This document shows positions 41,925 to 50,530 of a stretch of DNA of 64,000 nt, piece by piece. Numbering within the stretch: position 1 is the first letter of the stretch; the number at the start of each line of letters is the position of its first letter. The notes under the pieces were generated by a model that had not been told where the DNA came from, did no database searches, and saw only the letters and a program-made list of their open reading frames with translations. The stretch is from contig NZ_CP036422.1 in assembly GCF_009388985.1 (NCBI RefSeq), positions 4,106,501 to 4,170,500 of the forward strand, written 5' to 3'. The position numbers and the translations under genes are program-made. Source of the stretch: Halioglobus maricola (lineage in GTDB: Bacteria > Pseudomonadota > Gammaproteobacteria > Pseudomonadales > Halieaceae).

Positions 41925-43748
41925 ATGATCAATGATGCCCCCATTCGCCTGCATCTACCTGCGCAGGATCTCGAACAACTGAGTGTCTTCAGCTCCCGCG
42001 AAGACAGCGCCCGAGAGTGGGCGGCCCAGTTGCCCGTGGCCAACCCTGAGGTTGTGGCCGAGCAGTTGAGCACCACCCTGGACGAAATCAGCCGCTGCGC
42101 CATGGCGCCAGAATTACGCTTTAATATCCTCGACGCCTTGCAAAACAACCTGCACATTGCGTGCACCAGCCTGTCACGCCGATTCCTCAATCAGCCGCTG
42201 GTCATGCCGGAAGAACCGCGCCGAGTAGCCGCCTTGATTGACACCCTGTACGCCCGCTCCATCACCGCATATAGCTGCACCGCCATCGAGGCCTTACAAC
42301 AGAGAGACCGTATCCGCGGCGTTAACCCTGCCCGGCTGGTGTGCGAAGCCCTGCTGCGCGCGCTCGACTTTTGCAGCCGGAAGCTGCTCCTCGGTTTTCA
42401 GCTCCACAAACCCGTGGAGCCCAATGGTTGGCTGACCCTGCATCAGCTATACGCCCTGGGAGAACGCCAGGAGCTGGCCAAGATCACCCTGCCGGGAATC
42501 GGCAAAGCAGAGACCAGTATTCGCCGCAGCTACCTCGTTGCGATGCTCACAGGGTGCTGCAAACCCAATCAATTGCGTCAGGCTGATCTGGCTGCGGTAC
42601 ACCAGGCACTCGCAGAGTGGGCAGACCTGGTCGACATCGGCACCGATGACGGCCTCTTCCTGGTCGATCTCGACCGCGACCAGCCCCCTCTCTACGCAAC
42701 ACTGTTCCGCGATTCCGCCCCGGCCACGGCGCGCAAGGTAGACACGGCGCGCCTGGTGGCGCATATGAAGAATATGCTGGTAGCGAATAAGGGCAATAGC
42801 CGCTCATTCGTCCCTCTGGACGATGGTAGCCGGCTCGCCCCCGGGCTGCTGTCTCATATGATCGACGCACTGGGCACTGTCAGCGTGCGCAATTTCGTGC
42901 GCAAACCGGCCGAGGGCCCGCTCGCCGTCAGTATTGGCCTGAGCGCCGCCCACTATCACGCCGCCGGCGACCTCAATTTCGCCGAGGCCGTATATGGCAG
43001 TGATCACCTGATGAAAACGCCCGAGCAAGCGTCCGTCAATCCATTCAAGGAGAAAAGCGCCAGCGATATCTGGAGCCAGGCCAACCCGGAAGAGGATTTC
43101 CAGCGCCCCAGCAGCAACAGCGAAGCAGAGGCCTATCTGGACCATCAGGTGCAGCTGGATGCCCGGTCCAGTGCCGCGATTCTAAGCGGGGAAGACAACC
43201 CGCTATTGGAGCGCGCCTATGCTGTTTATCAGCCACAAATGGTCAATGCGAGCCCCGGTGGATACTGTCTCGACTGGCAGGGAGACTTACCGGCTGAATT
43301 GAAAGTGGGCGACCTGGTCTCTGCCCAGGAAGGCCAACACGACCAGTGGGTACTCGCGGTTATCCGCTGGATCAGCCAGCTGGAAAACAGCCGCACACTG
43401 ATGGGTATCGAGCTACTGAGCCCCAAGGTGAAAGCCTTTGGCGCAATCACGCGGCAAAAGACCGGCGAGGAATCCGAGCCCCAGAGAGCGCTTCTGCTCC
43501 CCGAAATCAAACTGGTAGGGCAGCCCCCTACCCTGATTACCCCCCGGGCCGGCTTTCGGGAGAATCAGAAGATCACATTGCAGCGCCCGGGTGAGCAACT
43601 GCACCTGCAGCTGCACCGGCAACTGGCTGCCACCGGCAGTTTCTCGCAATTCGATTTCCGCTACATCCGCATGCTTGGCGACGTTATCGCCGAGGACAAG
43701 AGCGGCCCCCTGGACGCATCTTACGACTCCGTCTGGAGCAATATCTAG
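41925..43748 (+). CDS. Uncharacterised 607-residue protein with PilZ-like C-terminal segment
   Basis: I do not recognise a named family for the whole protein. Residues 1-~340 are predicted mostly helical and cytoplasmic, with repeated Leu/Ala/Arg helices and no membrane segment or signal peptide. Residues ~431-505 resemble a PilZ barrel: N441-A-S443-P-G-G446 fits the (D/N)xSxxG motif, and MGIELLSP fits the closing strand. The usual RxxxR c-di-GMP motif just upstream is missing (the region reads AYAVYQPQMV). It is divergent from efp and convergent with serB. A similar-sized gene lies near serB in Pseudomonas. A regulatory or scaffold role is only a guess. Confidence 0.8.
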   Translation: MINDAPIRLHLPAQDLEQLSVFSSREDSAREWAAQLPVANPEVVAEQLSTTLDEISRCAMAPELRFNILDALQNNLHIACTSLSRRFLNQPLVMPEEPRRVAALIDTLYARSITAYSCTAIEALQQRDRIRGVNPARLVCEALLRALDFCSRKLLLGFQLHKPVEPNGWLTLHQLYALGERQELAKITLPGIGKAETSIRRSYLVAMLTGCCKPNQLRQADLAAVHQALAEWADLVDIGTDDGLFLVDLDRDQPPLYATLFRDSAPATARKVDTARLVAHMKNMLVANKGNSRSFVPLDDGSRLAPGLLSHMIDALGTVSVRNFVRKPAEGPLAVSIGLSAAHYHAAGDLNFAEAVYGSDHLMKTPEQASVNPFKEKSASDIWSQANPEEDFQRPSSNSEAEAYLDHQVQLDARSSAAILSGEDNPLLERAYAVYQPQMVNASPGGYCLDWQGDLPAELKVGDLVSAQEGQHDQWVLAVIRWISQLENSRTLMGIELLSPKVKAFGAITRQKTGEESEPQRALLLPEIKLVGQPPTLITPRAGFRENQKITLQRPGEQLHLQLHRQLAATGSFSQFDFRYIRMLGDVIAEDKSGPLDASYDSVWSNI

Positions 43749-43754
43749 GCTGGC

Positions 43755-44972
43755 TCAGTGGTCCTGCTGGTAGCGATCACTGAACCCGAGCAGATAGAGG
43801 ATAGCATCGAGCCCAAGCGTGGAAATTGACTGCTCGGCAGATTTCTTCACCAGCGGCTTTGCGCGAAATGCGATACCCAGGCCTGCCGCACTCAACATGG
43901 GCAGGTCATTGGCGCCATCGCCCACAGCGATCACCTGCTGCAGATCCAGACCCTCCTGCTCAGCCAGTTGACGCAGCAAATAGGCCTTGCGCTCACCGTC
44001 GACGATCGTACCCGTGACTTTGCCCGTGACCTCGCCGTTCTCTATGTCGAGTTCATTGGCGTGGACATAGTCGATACCCAGGCGTTGCTGCAAATCGCGG
44101 GCGAAGTAGGTAAAACCACCGGAGAGAATGGCGGTTTTGTAGCCCAGCTTACGCAGCGTCCCGATAAGATGCTCGGCGCCCTCGGTAATCCGCAGCTCAC
44201 CGGCTATTTGTGCCAGAGCCTCTTCACCCAGGCCCTCCAGCAAGGCCACCCTGGCGCGAAAACTTTCAGAGAAATCCAACTCACCGCGCATTGCTCGCTC
44301 GGTTATCTCACTGACCTGCTCACCCACGCCTGCGCGCGCCGCCAGCTCGTCAATCACCTCAGCCTCAATCAGGGTGGAATCCATGTCGAACGCAACCAGC
44401 CGTCGGTTACGACGGAACATATTGTCCTGCTGGAAGGCAAGATCCACATCCAGCGCGCCGGCAACCTCCAACAGGTCACGGCGAAATGCGCTGGAATTTT
44501 CTAGCGGACCCCGAACTGAAAATTCAACACAGGCCTTGCTCAACGCCGGAAGGTCACCCAGTGGGATTCGACCGGACAATCGATTGATGCTGTCGATGTT
44601 GAGACCGTGCCTGGACACCACCTCAGTGACTCGCGCTAGCTGGTTCGCGGTGATCTTGCGGGCTAGCAAGGTGATGATATAGCGCGCACGGCCCTGAGCT
44701 TCCACCCACGCGTCATATTCAGCGCTTCCCACAGGACTGATCCTTGCTCGCATGCCCTGAGCTGCGGCCTGCGCCTCAACCTCATTGACTACCGTGGTCT
44801 TGTCGCAGCCGGCGGGGACCTCAATCAACATACCCATGGACAGGGTGGCGTGAATGACCGCTTGACCGATATCCAGAACATTCACGCCGTGTACCGCGAG
44901 AATTGCAGTCACACCGGCGGTAACGCCTGGATGGTCTTCACCGGAGATAGTGATCAGCAAAATGTCGTTCAA
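43755..44972 (-). CDS. serB: Phosphoserine phosphatase with two ACT domains
   Basis: SerB removes phosphate from O-phosphoserine in the last step of serine synthesis. From TTG 44972 the product is 405 residues. Tandem ACT domains (about 1-80 and 95-170) are followed by a HAD phosphatase domain with the nucleophile motif AFDMDSTLI (Asp196 and acid/base Asp198), the Thr/Ser motif ILSGGF, and VGDGANDLPML. This two-ACT form is the Pseudomonas type. TTG is chosen because LNDILLITISGEDHPG fits the family start, with GGGA before it. The longer frame to 45068 runs into the divergent gene's upstream region. Confidence 0.95.
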   Translation of the reverse strand: MNDILLITISGEDHPGVTAGVTAILAVHGVNVLDIGQAVIHATLSMGMLIEVPAGCDKTTVVNEVEAQAAAQGMRARISPVGSAEYDAWVEAQGRARYIITLLARKITANQLARVTEVVSRHGLNIDSINRLSGRIPLGDLPALSKACVEFSVRGPLENSSAFRRDLLEVAGALDVDLAFQQDNMFRRNRRLVAFDMDSTLIEAEVIDELAARAGVGEQVSEITERAMRGELDFSESFRARVALLEGLGEEALAQIAGELRITEGAEHLIGTLRKLGYKTAILSGGFTYFARDLQQRLGIDYVHANELDIENGEVTGKVTGTIVDGERKAYLLRQLAEQEGLDLQQVIAVGDGANDLPMLSAAGLGIAFRAKPLVKKSAEQSISTLGLDAILYLLGFSDRYQQDH

Positions 44973-45081
44973 TGGATGTCCCAGAGTCAGTGAAAGCGCC
45001 GCTATTCTACCTGTTTGCCACGCGTGCTGAAAACTTGCTCTGGCATTCAACAAAAGCCAACGCCGCACGCCGCACGTGGTT

Positions 45082-45087
45082 TATACT
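45082..45087 (+). promoter_or_regulatory. Possible -10 element of the Smp-like gene
   Basis: TATACT lies 31 nt before the proposed GTG start, without a recognisable -35. Confidence 0.3.
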
Positions 45088-45117
45088 GGGCGCAGACCCC
45101 CTGCAGATAGCACAGCT

Positions 45118-46365
45118 GTGATTGATCGCCTGAAGAACGCCCCGCTCAGCCAACAACTCGCCACGTTTGCCGCCGGCCTTTGCCTGACAGTGAGTCTTGC
45201 TCTCGTCACCCTGGGCGGAATTTCCAGCAAGCATTTGCAGCGGCAACAGCAGGCCGACTTTGGCAATGCCCTGGCCCACCAGATCGCGCGCCGGATAAGC
45301 ACCTCCCTTGAGACCGGTGACCTGCTAAGCGTGTCGGCCTCCCTGCAACGCTTTGTCGAAACATCATCAGCGGCTCGTGTGGCCATCTTCGATGTGGAGG
45401 GCAAAGCGCTCGGCCAGGCCGGCACCGCCATGGGCCAGAATCTCTTCGAATACCGCGCACCACTGCGTATTGAATCGGATGTCGCCGGTGAGGTGGTTAT
45501 CACCGTCAACACCGATACCGCGAGTGCCGCACACCTGCGCTTTGTGCTCAGCCTGCTGGGTCTGGCCGTGCTGCTGAGCCTCACGGTCTACGGTGTAGGC
45601 CTGCATCTGGGAAAACGAGTCGGCAGCCGGGTAACCGCCCTCACCAAAGCCGTCTCCCTGGAAGGCCAGGCCCCCCCGCCGGCAAATAACGAGCTAGAGG
45701 TGCTCGCGGCACGTATCGACAACTTGCCCATGGAACTGCTGCGCACCAATAGCGACCCCGTGGCACAGGACGAAAACTACCGCACCACCGCCGTGCTCTA
45801 CCTGCAACTCGACAGCCTGATGGCCTATGTCGACACCCTGGATGAACAATCCCTGCATCGCTACACCGATCGCCTGCATCAGGTGGTATACGCCTCGGCA
45901 GGCTTTTACGGCGGTGAGATCCAGGTCACCCGGCAGTTTGCATTAGCCGTGTATTTCTCTGGCCCCGGCAATGCGGGCAGCGCACCTTTCCGCGCCGCCT
46001 CCTGCGCCTGGCTGATCCATGCGGTCACTGCCGAGATCGAGAAGCACATGCCCCTGTCGCTGAACATATCCATCGCCGCCTCGCTTAGTGAACTGGGCAT
46101 CGGCGACGAGAAGGATATTTATCCCGGCTTATACATGCAGTCGACGCTGGATGAATTACAGACTGTGTGTGCGAGCAAACCGCCTAAAATCCTGCTGTCG
46201 CCGGCGGTTTGTGAAGATACGGATGTTGCCGGAAGAGTCCAGCAACAGGCGACTGAAGTGATGGATTATACCATGGTTGAGGGGTTTGCAGGCCCCTATG
46301 ACGACCTGCTGGAACGCCAGTTGCAGCTAATCCTGAAGCGCCTGTTGAACCCCGCCCTGCTCTAG
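45118..46365 (+). CDS. Smp/YtjB-like membrane protein
   Basis: This is a two-pass inner-membrane protein of about 415 residues. TM1 lies near residues 13-35, a periplasmic domain of ~100 residues follows (ISTSLETGDLLSVSASLQRFV, RVAIFDVEGKALGQAG), then TM2 (LRFVLSLLGLAVLLSLTVYGVGL). The cytoplasmic region has an adenylate-cyclase-like look (TTAVLYLQLDSLMAYVD, SLNISIAASLSELG). E. coli has Smp/YtjB divergent from serB, and the same arrangement is seen here, so I assign it to that family. Its function is unknown. GTG 45118 is preferred because the earlier GTG at 45076 precedes the candidate -10. Confidence 0.8.
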   Translation: MIDRLKNAPLSQQLATFAAGLCLTVSLALVTLGGISSKHLQRQQQADFGNALAHQIARRISTSLETGDLLSVSASLQRFVETSSAARVAIFDVEGKALGQAGTAMGQNLFEYRAPLRIESDVAGEVVITVNTDTASAAHLRFVLSLLGLAVLLSLTVYGVGLHLGKRVGSRVTALTKAVSLEGQAPPPANNELEVLAARIDNLPMELLRTNSDPVAQDENYRTTAVLYLQLDSLMAYVDTLDEQSLHRYTDRLHQVVYASAGFYGGEIQVTRQFALAVYFSGPGNAGSAPFRAASCAWLIHAVTAEIEKHMPLSLNISIAASLSELGIGDEKDIYPGLYMQSTLDELQTVCASKPPKILLSPAVCEDTDVAGRVQQQATEVMDYTMVEGFAGPYDDLLERQLQLILKRLLNPALL

Positions 46366-46399
46366 TTGCACCAGAGCGTTAGCCGGGGTTCAGCAAGGA

Positions 46400-48652
46400 T
46401 CAGGACTCCACTACCATGGCATCAACCTTCTGGAAGCCGCGAGGCAACTTATTGCCTCGCCGGCCACGCTCGCCCCGGTAGTGTTCGAGATCAGAGAACT
46501 TGAGTTTGTGGTGACGCTTGCCAGCGTGGACCACCAGGGCATCGCCCTCCCTCAATACCTGCACTGACACCACCCACTCCCCGCGCGCCTGCACCCGAGC
46601 AGGTGGAATCCCGATAATTTTGTTGCCCTTGCCGCGCGCCATCTGCGGCAGGTCCGCCAGTGGGAACACCAGCAGGCGGCCCTCATTCGAAACAGCGGCA
46701 ACCCAGGCGCCTTCAGTTTCAACAATCTCCGCAGGCTGCATCACCTTACCGCCCTTGGGCAGGGAAATCGCAGCTTTACCCGCCTTGTTCTTGGTCTGCA
46801 GATCAGCGAGCTTGCCGACAAAACCGTAGCCGGCGTCTGACGCCAGCAGGTACAACTGATCGTCGCCCCCGGTCATCATGCCCTCGAAGGTAGCACCGGA
46901 CGGGGGATTGATGCGCCCCGTCACCGGCTCGCCCTGGCCTCTGGCTGAGGGCAGGTTGTGCGACGGGACAGTGTAGGCTCGGCCGGTGGAATCGAGAATG
47001 ACAGTCGGCTGATTGCTGCGTCCGCGGATGCACATCTTGAACCCGTCGCCGGACTTATATGAGAGGCTGGTGGGATCTATGTCGTGGCCTTTGGCCGCGC
47101 GAATCCAGCCCATCTGGGACATGACCACAGTGATGGGATCGGCGCTCATCAATTCCAGTTCGCTGAAGGCTTTCGCCTCTTCGCGCAATACCAGAGGCGA
47201 GCGGCGTTCGTCGCCGTATTCTTCTGCAACCGCCAGAAGCTCTTTCTTGATCAGGGTCTTGAGACGGGCGGCACTACCGAGAATTTTCTCCAGCTTGTCA
47301 CGCTCTAGCGCCAATTCATCCTGCTCGCCGCGGATCTTCATCTCCTCGAGCTTGGCCAGATTGCGCAGCTTCAGTTCAAGGATGGCTTCGGCCTGAACGT
47401 CGGTGATACCAAAGCGGTCCATCAACGCCTGTTTTGGCTTCTCCTCGGTGCGAATAATATGGATGACTTCATCGATATTCAGGAACGCAACCAGATAGCC
47501 TTCCAACACATGCAGCCGGCGCAGCACCTTCTCCAGCCGATACTCGAGGCGGCGGCGCACTGTTTCGGTACGGAACTTGAGCCATTCCTGCAGAATACGG
47601 GCGAGGCCTTTCACCCCGGGCCGCCCATCGATGCCGATCATATTCAGATTGACGCGGTAGCTGCGCTCGAGATCGGTTGAGGCAAACAGGTGGTTCATCA
47701 CCCCTTCCACATCCACCCGGTTGGAGCGCGGCACAATCACCAGTCGAGTCGGGTTTTCGTGGTCGGACTCGTCTCGCAAGTCAGCCACCATGGGCAGTTT
47801 TTTGGCCTGCATTTGTTGGGCAATCTGCTCCAGCACCTTGGAGCCGGACACTTGATGCGGCAGGGCATTCACCACGATGTCGCCGTCTTCTTTCTCCCAG
47901 CGAGCGCGCATTTTGAGCGCGCCACGACCACTTTCATACATTGCCACGATGTCTTCGCGCGGCGTGATGATTTCTGCCTCGGTGGGGAAGTCCGGCGCCT
48001 GCACGTACTCGCATAGCTCAGCCACCGTGGCCTTCGGGTTCTCCAGCAAGTGAACGGTGGCAGCGACGACTTCAGTGAGATTGTGAGGCGGAACGTCAGT
48101 GGCCATACCCACGGCAATACCGGTGGTGCCGTTGAGCAGCACATTCGGCACCTGAGCCGGCAAAACCGAGGGCTCCTCAAGTGTCCCGTCGAAATTGGGG
48201 GCCCAATCCACCGTTCCCTGACCCAATTCGCCAAGCAACACATCGGCGTAGGCGGTCAGCCGTGATTCGGTGTAGCGCATCGCGGCGAAGGATTTCGGGT
48301 CGTCTGGCGAACCCCAGTTTCCCTGACCATCCACCAGTGGGTAGCGATAGCTGAAATCCTGGGCCATAAGGACCATGGCTTCATAGGCGGCGCTGTCACC
48401 GTGCGGGTGGAACTTGCCGATGACATCGCCGACTGTCCGCGCAGATTTCTTGAATTTTGCCGAGGCCTTGAGCCCCAGTTCGCTCATTGCATACACGATC
48501 CGGCGCTGCACCGGCTTGAGGCCGTCTCCCACATGGGGCAGAGCGCGGTCGAGAATCACATACATGGAATAATCCAGGTAGGCCTTCTCGGTATAGTGCT
48601 TCATCGACACCTGTTCGATGCCGTCGTCGTCGATTTCTATTGTGTCTGACAT
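46400..48652 (-). CDS. parC: DNA topoisomerase IV subunit A
   Basis: ParC is the DNA-cleaving subunit of topoisomerase IV, which decatenates chromosomes. The 750-residue product from ATG 48652 has the winged-helix/tower breakage-reunion domain with catalytic Tyr127 (RYTESRL). The quinolone-resistance region HPHGDSAAYEAM has Ser87 and Glu91, equivalent to E. coli Ser80 and Glu84, so no classic resistance substitution is present. C-terminal beta-pinwheel repeats follow. parE is not in the window. It lies 46 nt downstream of the cyclic-nucleotide-fold gene. Confidence 0.97.
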   Translation of the reverse strand: MSDTIEIDDDGIEQVSMKHYTEKAYLDYSMYVILDRALPHVGDGLKPVQRRIVYAMSELGLKASAKFKKSARTVGDVIGKFHPHGDSAAYEAMVLMAQDFSYRYPLVDGQGNWGSPDDPKSFAAMRYTESRLTAYADVLLGELGQGTVDWAPNFDGTLEEPSVLPAQVPNVLLNGTTGIAVGMATDVPPHNLTEVVAATVHLLENPKATVAELCEYVQAPDFPTEAEIITPREDIVAMYESGRGALKMRARWEKEDGDIVVNALPHQVSGSKVLEQIAQQMQAKKLPMVADLRDESDHENPTRLVIVPRSNRVDVEGVMNHLFASTDLERSYRVNLNMIGIDGRPGVKGLARILQEWLKFRTETVRRRLEYRLEKVLRRLHVLEGYLVAFLNIDEVIHIIRTEEKPKQALMDRFGITDVQAEAILELKLRNLAKLEEMKIRGEQDELALERDKLEKILGSAARLKTLIKKELLAVAEEYGDERRSPLVLREEAKAFSELELMSADPITVVMSQMGWIRAAKGHDIDPTSLSYKSGDGFKMCIRGRSNQPTVILDSTGRAYTVPSHNLPSARGQGEPVTGRINPPSGATFEGMMTGGDDQLYLLASDAGYGFVGKLADLQTKNKAGKAAISLPKGGKVMQPAEIVETEGAWVAAVSNEGRLLVFPLADLPQMARGKGNKIIGIPPARVQARGEWVVSVQVLREGDALVVHAGKRHHKLKFSDLEHYRGERGRRGNKLPRGFQKVDAMVVES

Positions 48653-48698
48653 GATGTTCCGTTTGTTGCGTAGGATCACCTGCGGCGCAGGCGATTGA

Positions 48699-49496
48699 TC
48701 AGCCTCTCAAGCCAACCAGCTGTTCATTGAGATTAACGATGGAATTGGCCATATCGATAAGCAGGCTGTGAATAGTAGCGGGGTTGCGTTTGATGAGCTC
48801 GGTAAATTGCTCTTTGGGCACCTTCACCACCGAACAGTTCGTCTTCGCTCGTACCGTGGCACTGCGATCAGCCTGGGTCAAAGCGGCCATGGCGCCAAAA
48901 ATCTCGCCCTCAACGATTCGGCCCACGGGCACATCGTCGACAACGACTTCGGCGATTCCGGCTGACATATTGAATACATAGTCAGCCCGGTCACCCTGGC
49001 GGATTATCACTTCACCGGGTTCATACACCTCAAACCCTGGCGTAGCACCTGCCTCGTCCTCCACACTGCCAGAAGTAATGCGCAGCATCAGGCCGGAATA
49101 GGTGATAAGCAGCCGCGTCCAGAGACGCGTGGCAGCCGGGTCGTCGAATACCTGGCGCATAAACTCGAGCGCGGAATACGACGTCACCCTGGCACCGGCG
49201 TCGCTGCTGAAATGCACTGCCGCCGACTCTTCCTGAGTGCCGGCTATATCGGGCAGCAACAGCTCGCCCTCTTCAAGTACATAGATCAACTTGCCCTGAT
49301 AGCGTGCGCTCAGGGAACCGCGTTCCACAACGTAGAAATGATTGCCATCAAAGCCGCGGAAATTGCCGCGATCGTCCGGGGACACCTCCATCGGTATGCC
49401 GGGCATATTGACCACTTCAAGCAGGGCGGCAACCAGTTTTTTGTACTGGCGCCCGAGAATGGTGAAATCCTGGGAGAGCTCAGCTTTCGCCAGCAT
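48699..49496 (-). CDS. Cyclic nucleotide-binding-fold protein (two domains)
   Basis: The 265-residue product has two cNMP-binding-like beta folds. The first (about 15-110) is degenerate. The second (about 160-260) has VYEPGEVIIRQGDRADYVFNMSAGIAEV, GRIVEGEIFGAMAALTQADRSATVRAKT and VVKVPKEQF. There is no helix-turn-helix, so it is not a Crp-type DNA binder. The second domain carries a FGAMAALT cap region where Crp has its phosphate-binding FGELAL, so ligand binding is uncertain. A role with the downstream parC gene is suggested only by position. Confidence 0.82.
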   Translation of the reverse strand: MLAKAELSQDFTILGRQYKKLVAALLEVVNMPGIPMEVSPDDRGNFRGFDGNHFYVVERGSLSARYQGKLIYVLEEGELLLPDIAGTQEESAAVHFSSDAGARVTSYSALEFMRQVFDDPAATRLWTRLLITYSGLMLRITSGSVEDEAGATPGFEVYEPGEVIIRQGDRADYVFNMSAGIAEVVVDDVPVGRIVEGEIFGAMAALTQADRSATVRAKTNCSVVKVPKEQFTELIKRNPATIHSLLIDMANSIVNLNEQLVGLRG

Positions 49497-49648
49497 CGAA
49501 AAACCTCTTGCGGAGGGGGCCGTATAGTGCCCCGAATATTCTTGTCGTCAGCGGTAGCCAGGCTTTGCCTGCCACGCGATGACGCCTATAGTAGCAACTT
49601 CTCAGCGCGGCGAGAACGCCGTGAGCGACAATTGTGACGGAAGAAAAC

Positions 49649-50104
49649 GTGAATCTCGAATGGCAGACAGTGGGCTTTGACGAGCTCAGCATTGGGCAGC
49701 TCTACGAAATCCTGAAACTACGTCAGGAGGTGTTTGCCGTAGAACAGAACAGCATCTACCTTGACCCGGACGGCCTGGACCAGCAGGCGATTCATGTGAG
49801 CGCCTGGGAGGGAGCCACACTAGTGGCCTATGAACGCTGCCTGCCGCCTGGATTGCAGGAAACCGAAAGCACGCTGGGCCGGATTGTGGTCGCGCCCGCC
49901 GCGCGGGGGCGCGATCTGGGCCGCGAGCTGGTGCGCCGGGGCATTGCCCACAATCTGGCACGCTGGCCGGGGCACGACATTCGCATGCACGCCCAGGCTC
50001 ATCTGGAGCCATTTTATAACGCGTTTGATTTTCACACCGACAGCGATGTCTACGACCTGGATGGCATTCCCCATCTGGAGATGGTGCTCAAAGCTCCAGC
50101 ATAA
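49649..50104 (+). CDS. elaA: ElaA-type GNAT acetyltransferase
   Basis: This GNAT-fold N-acetyltransferase of the ElaA family is about 151 residues, with LYEILKLRQEVFAVEQNSIYLDPDGLD at the N-terminus. It also has the acetyl-CoA loop segment GRIVVAPAARGRDLGRELV and the ending FYNAFDF...GIPHLEMV. The substrate is unknown. Start: GTG 49649 has GGAAG five bases upstream; GTG 49634 would add five residues. Its 3' end overlaps the convergent dtd gene by 17 nt. Confidence 0.88.
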   Translation: MNLEWQTVGFDELSIGQLYEILKLRQEVFAVEQNSIYLDPDGLDQQAIHVSAWEGATLVAYERCLPPGLQETESTLGRIVVAPAARGRDLGRELVRRGIAHNLARWPGHDIRMHAQAHLEPFYNAFDFHTDSDVYDLDGIPHLEMVLKAPA

Positions 50105-50525
50105 AGGTGACCGGGCCATCGTTGGTCAGGCTGACCTGCATGTCGGCGCCAAATCTGCCCGCCGCAACCGTCGAATGCTTTTCTCGCAATAATTCGAGCG
50201 TGCGATCGTACAGTGCCTCAGCATCGGCCGGCGGCATGGCTGAAGAAAAGCTGGGCCGGGCGCCTTTGCGCGTATCCGCAGACAGCGTGAACTGGGACAC
50301 CAACAGCACACCGCCATTGATGTCGGCGACAGAACGATTCATCCGCCCCGCCTCATCGGCAAAGACCCGATATGAGAGAAGCTTGTCCAGCATGCGCTGA
50401 CCCAACTCTTCATCATCGCCCTTGTCCAGCCCGAGCAGCACCAACAGGCCCTGCTCAATCTCGCCGACGATTTCCCCGTCGACCTCGACCTTCGCTGCCG
50501 ACACCCGCTGGAGCAGCGCTTTCAC
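50088..50525 (-). CDS. dtd: D-aminoacyl-tRNA deacylase
   Basis: Dtd hydrolyses D-amino acids (and misloaded glycine) from tRNA. The 145-residue product begins MKALLQRVSAAKVEVDG from a GTG start. It has the SQFTLSADTRKGARPSF segment, with the catalytic-region SQF motif, and near the C-terminus TNDGPVTF with the cross-subunit Gly-cisPro-type motif in GPVT form. It starts 5 nt after typA, so the two form an operon. Confidence 0.96.
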   Translation of the reverse strand: MKALLQRVSAAKVEVDGEIVGEIEQGLLVLLGLDKGDDEELGQRMLDKLLSYRVFADEAGRMNRSVADINGGVLLVSQFTLSADTRKGARPSFSSAMPPADAEALYDRTLELLREKHSTVAAGRFGADMQVSLTNDGPVTFMLEL

Positions 50526-50530
50526 CCGTA

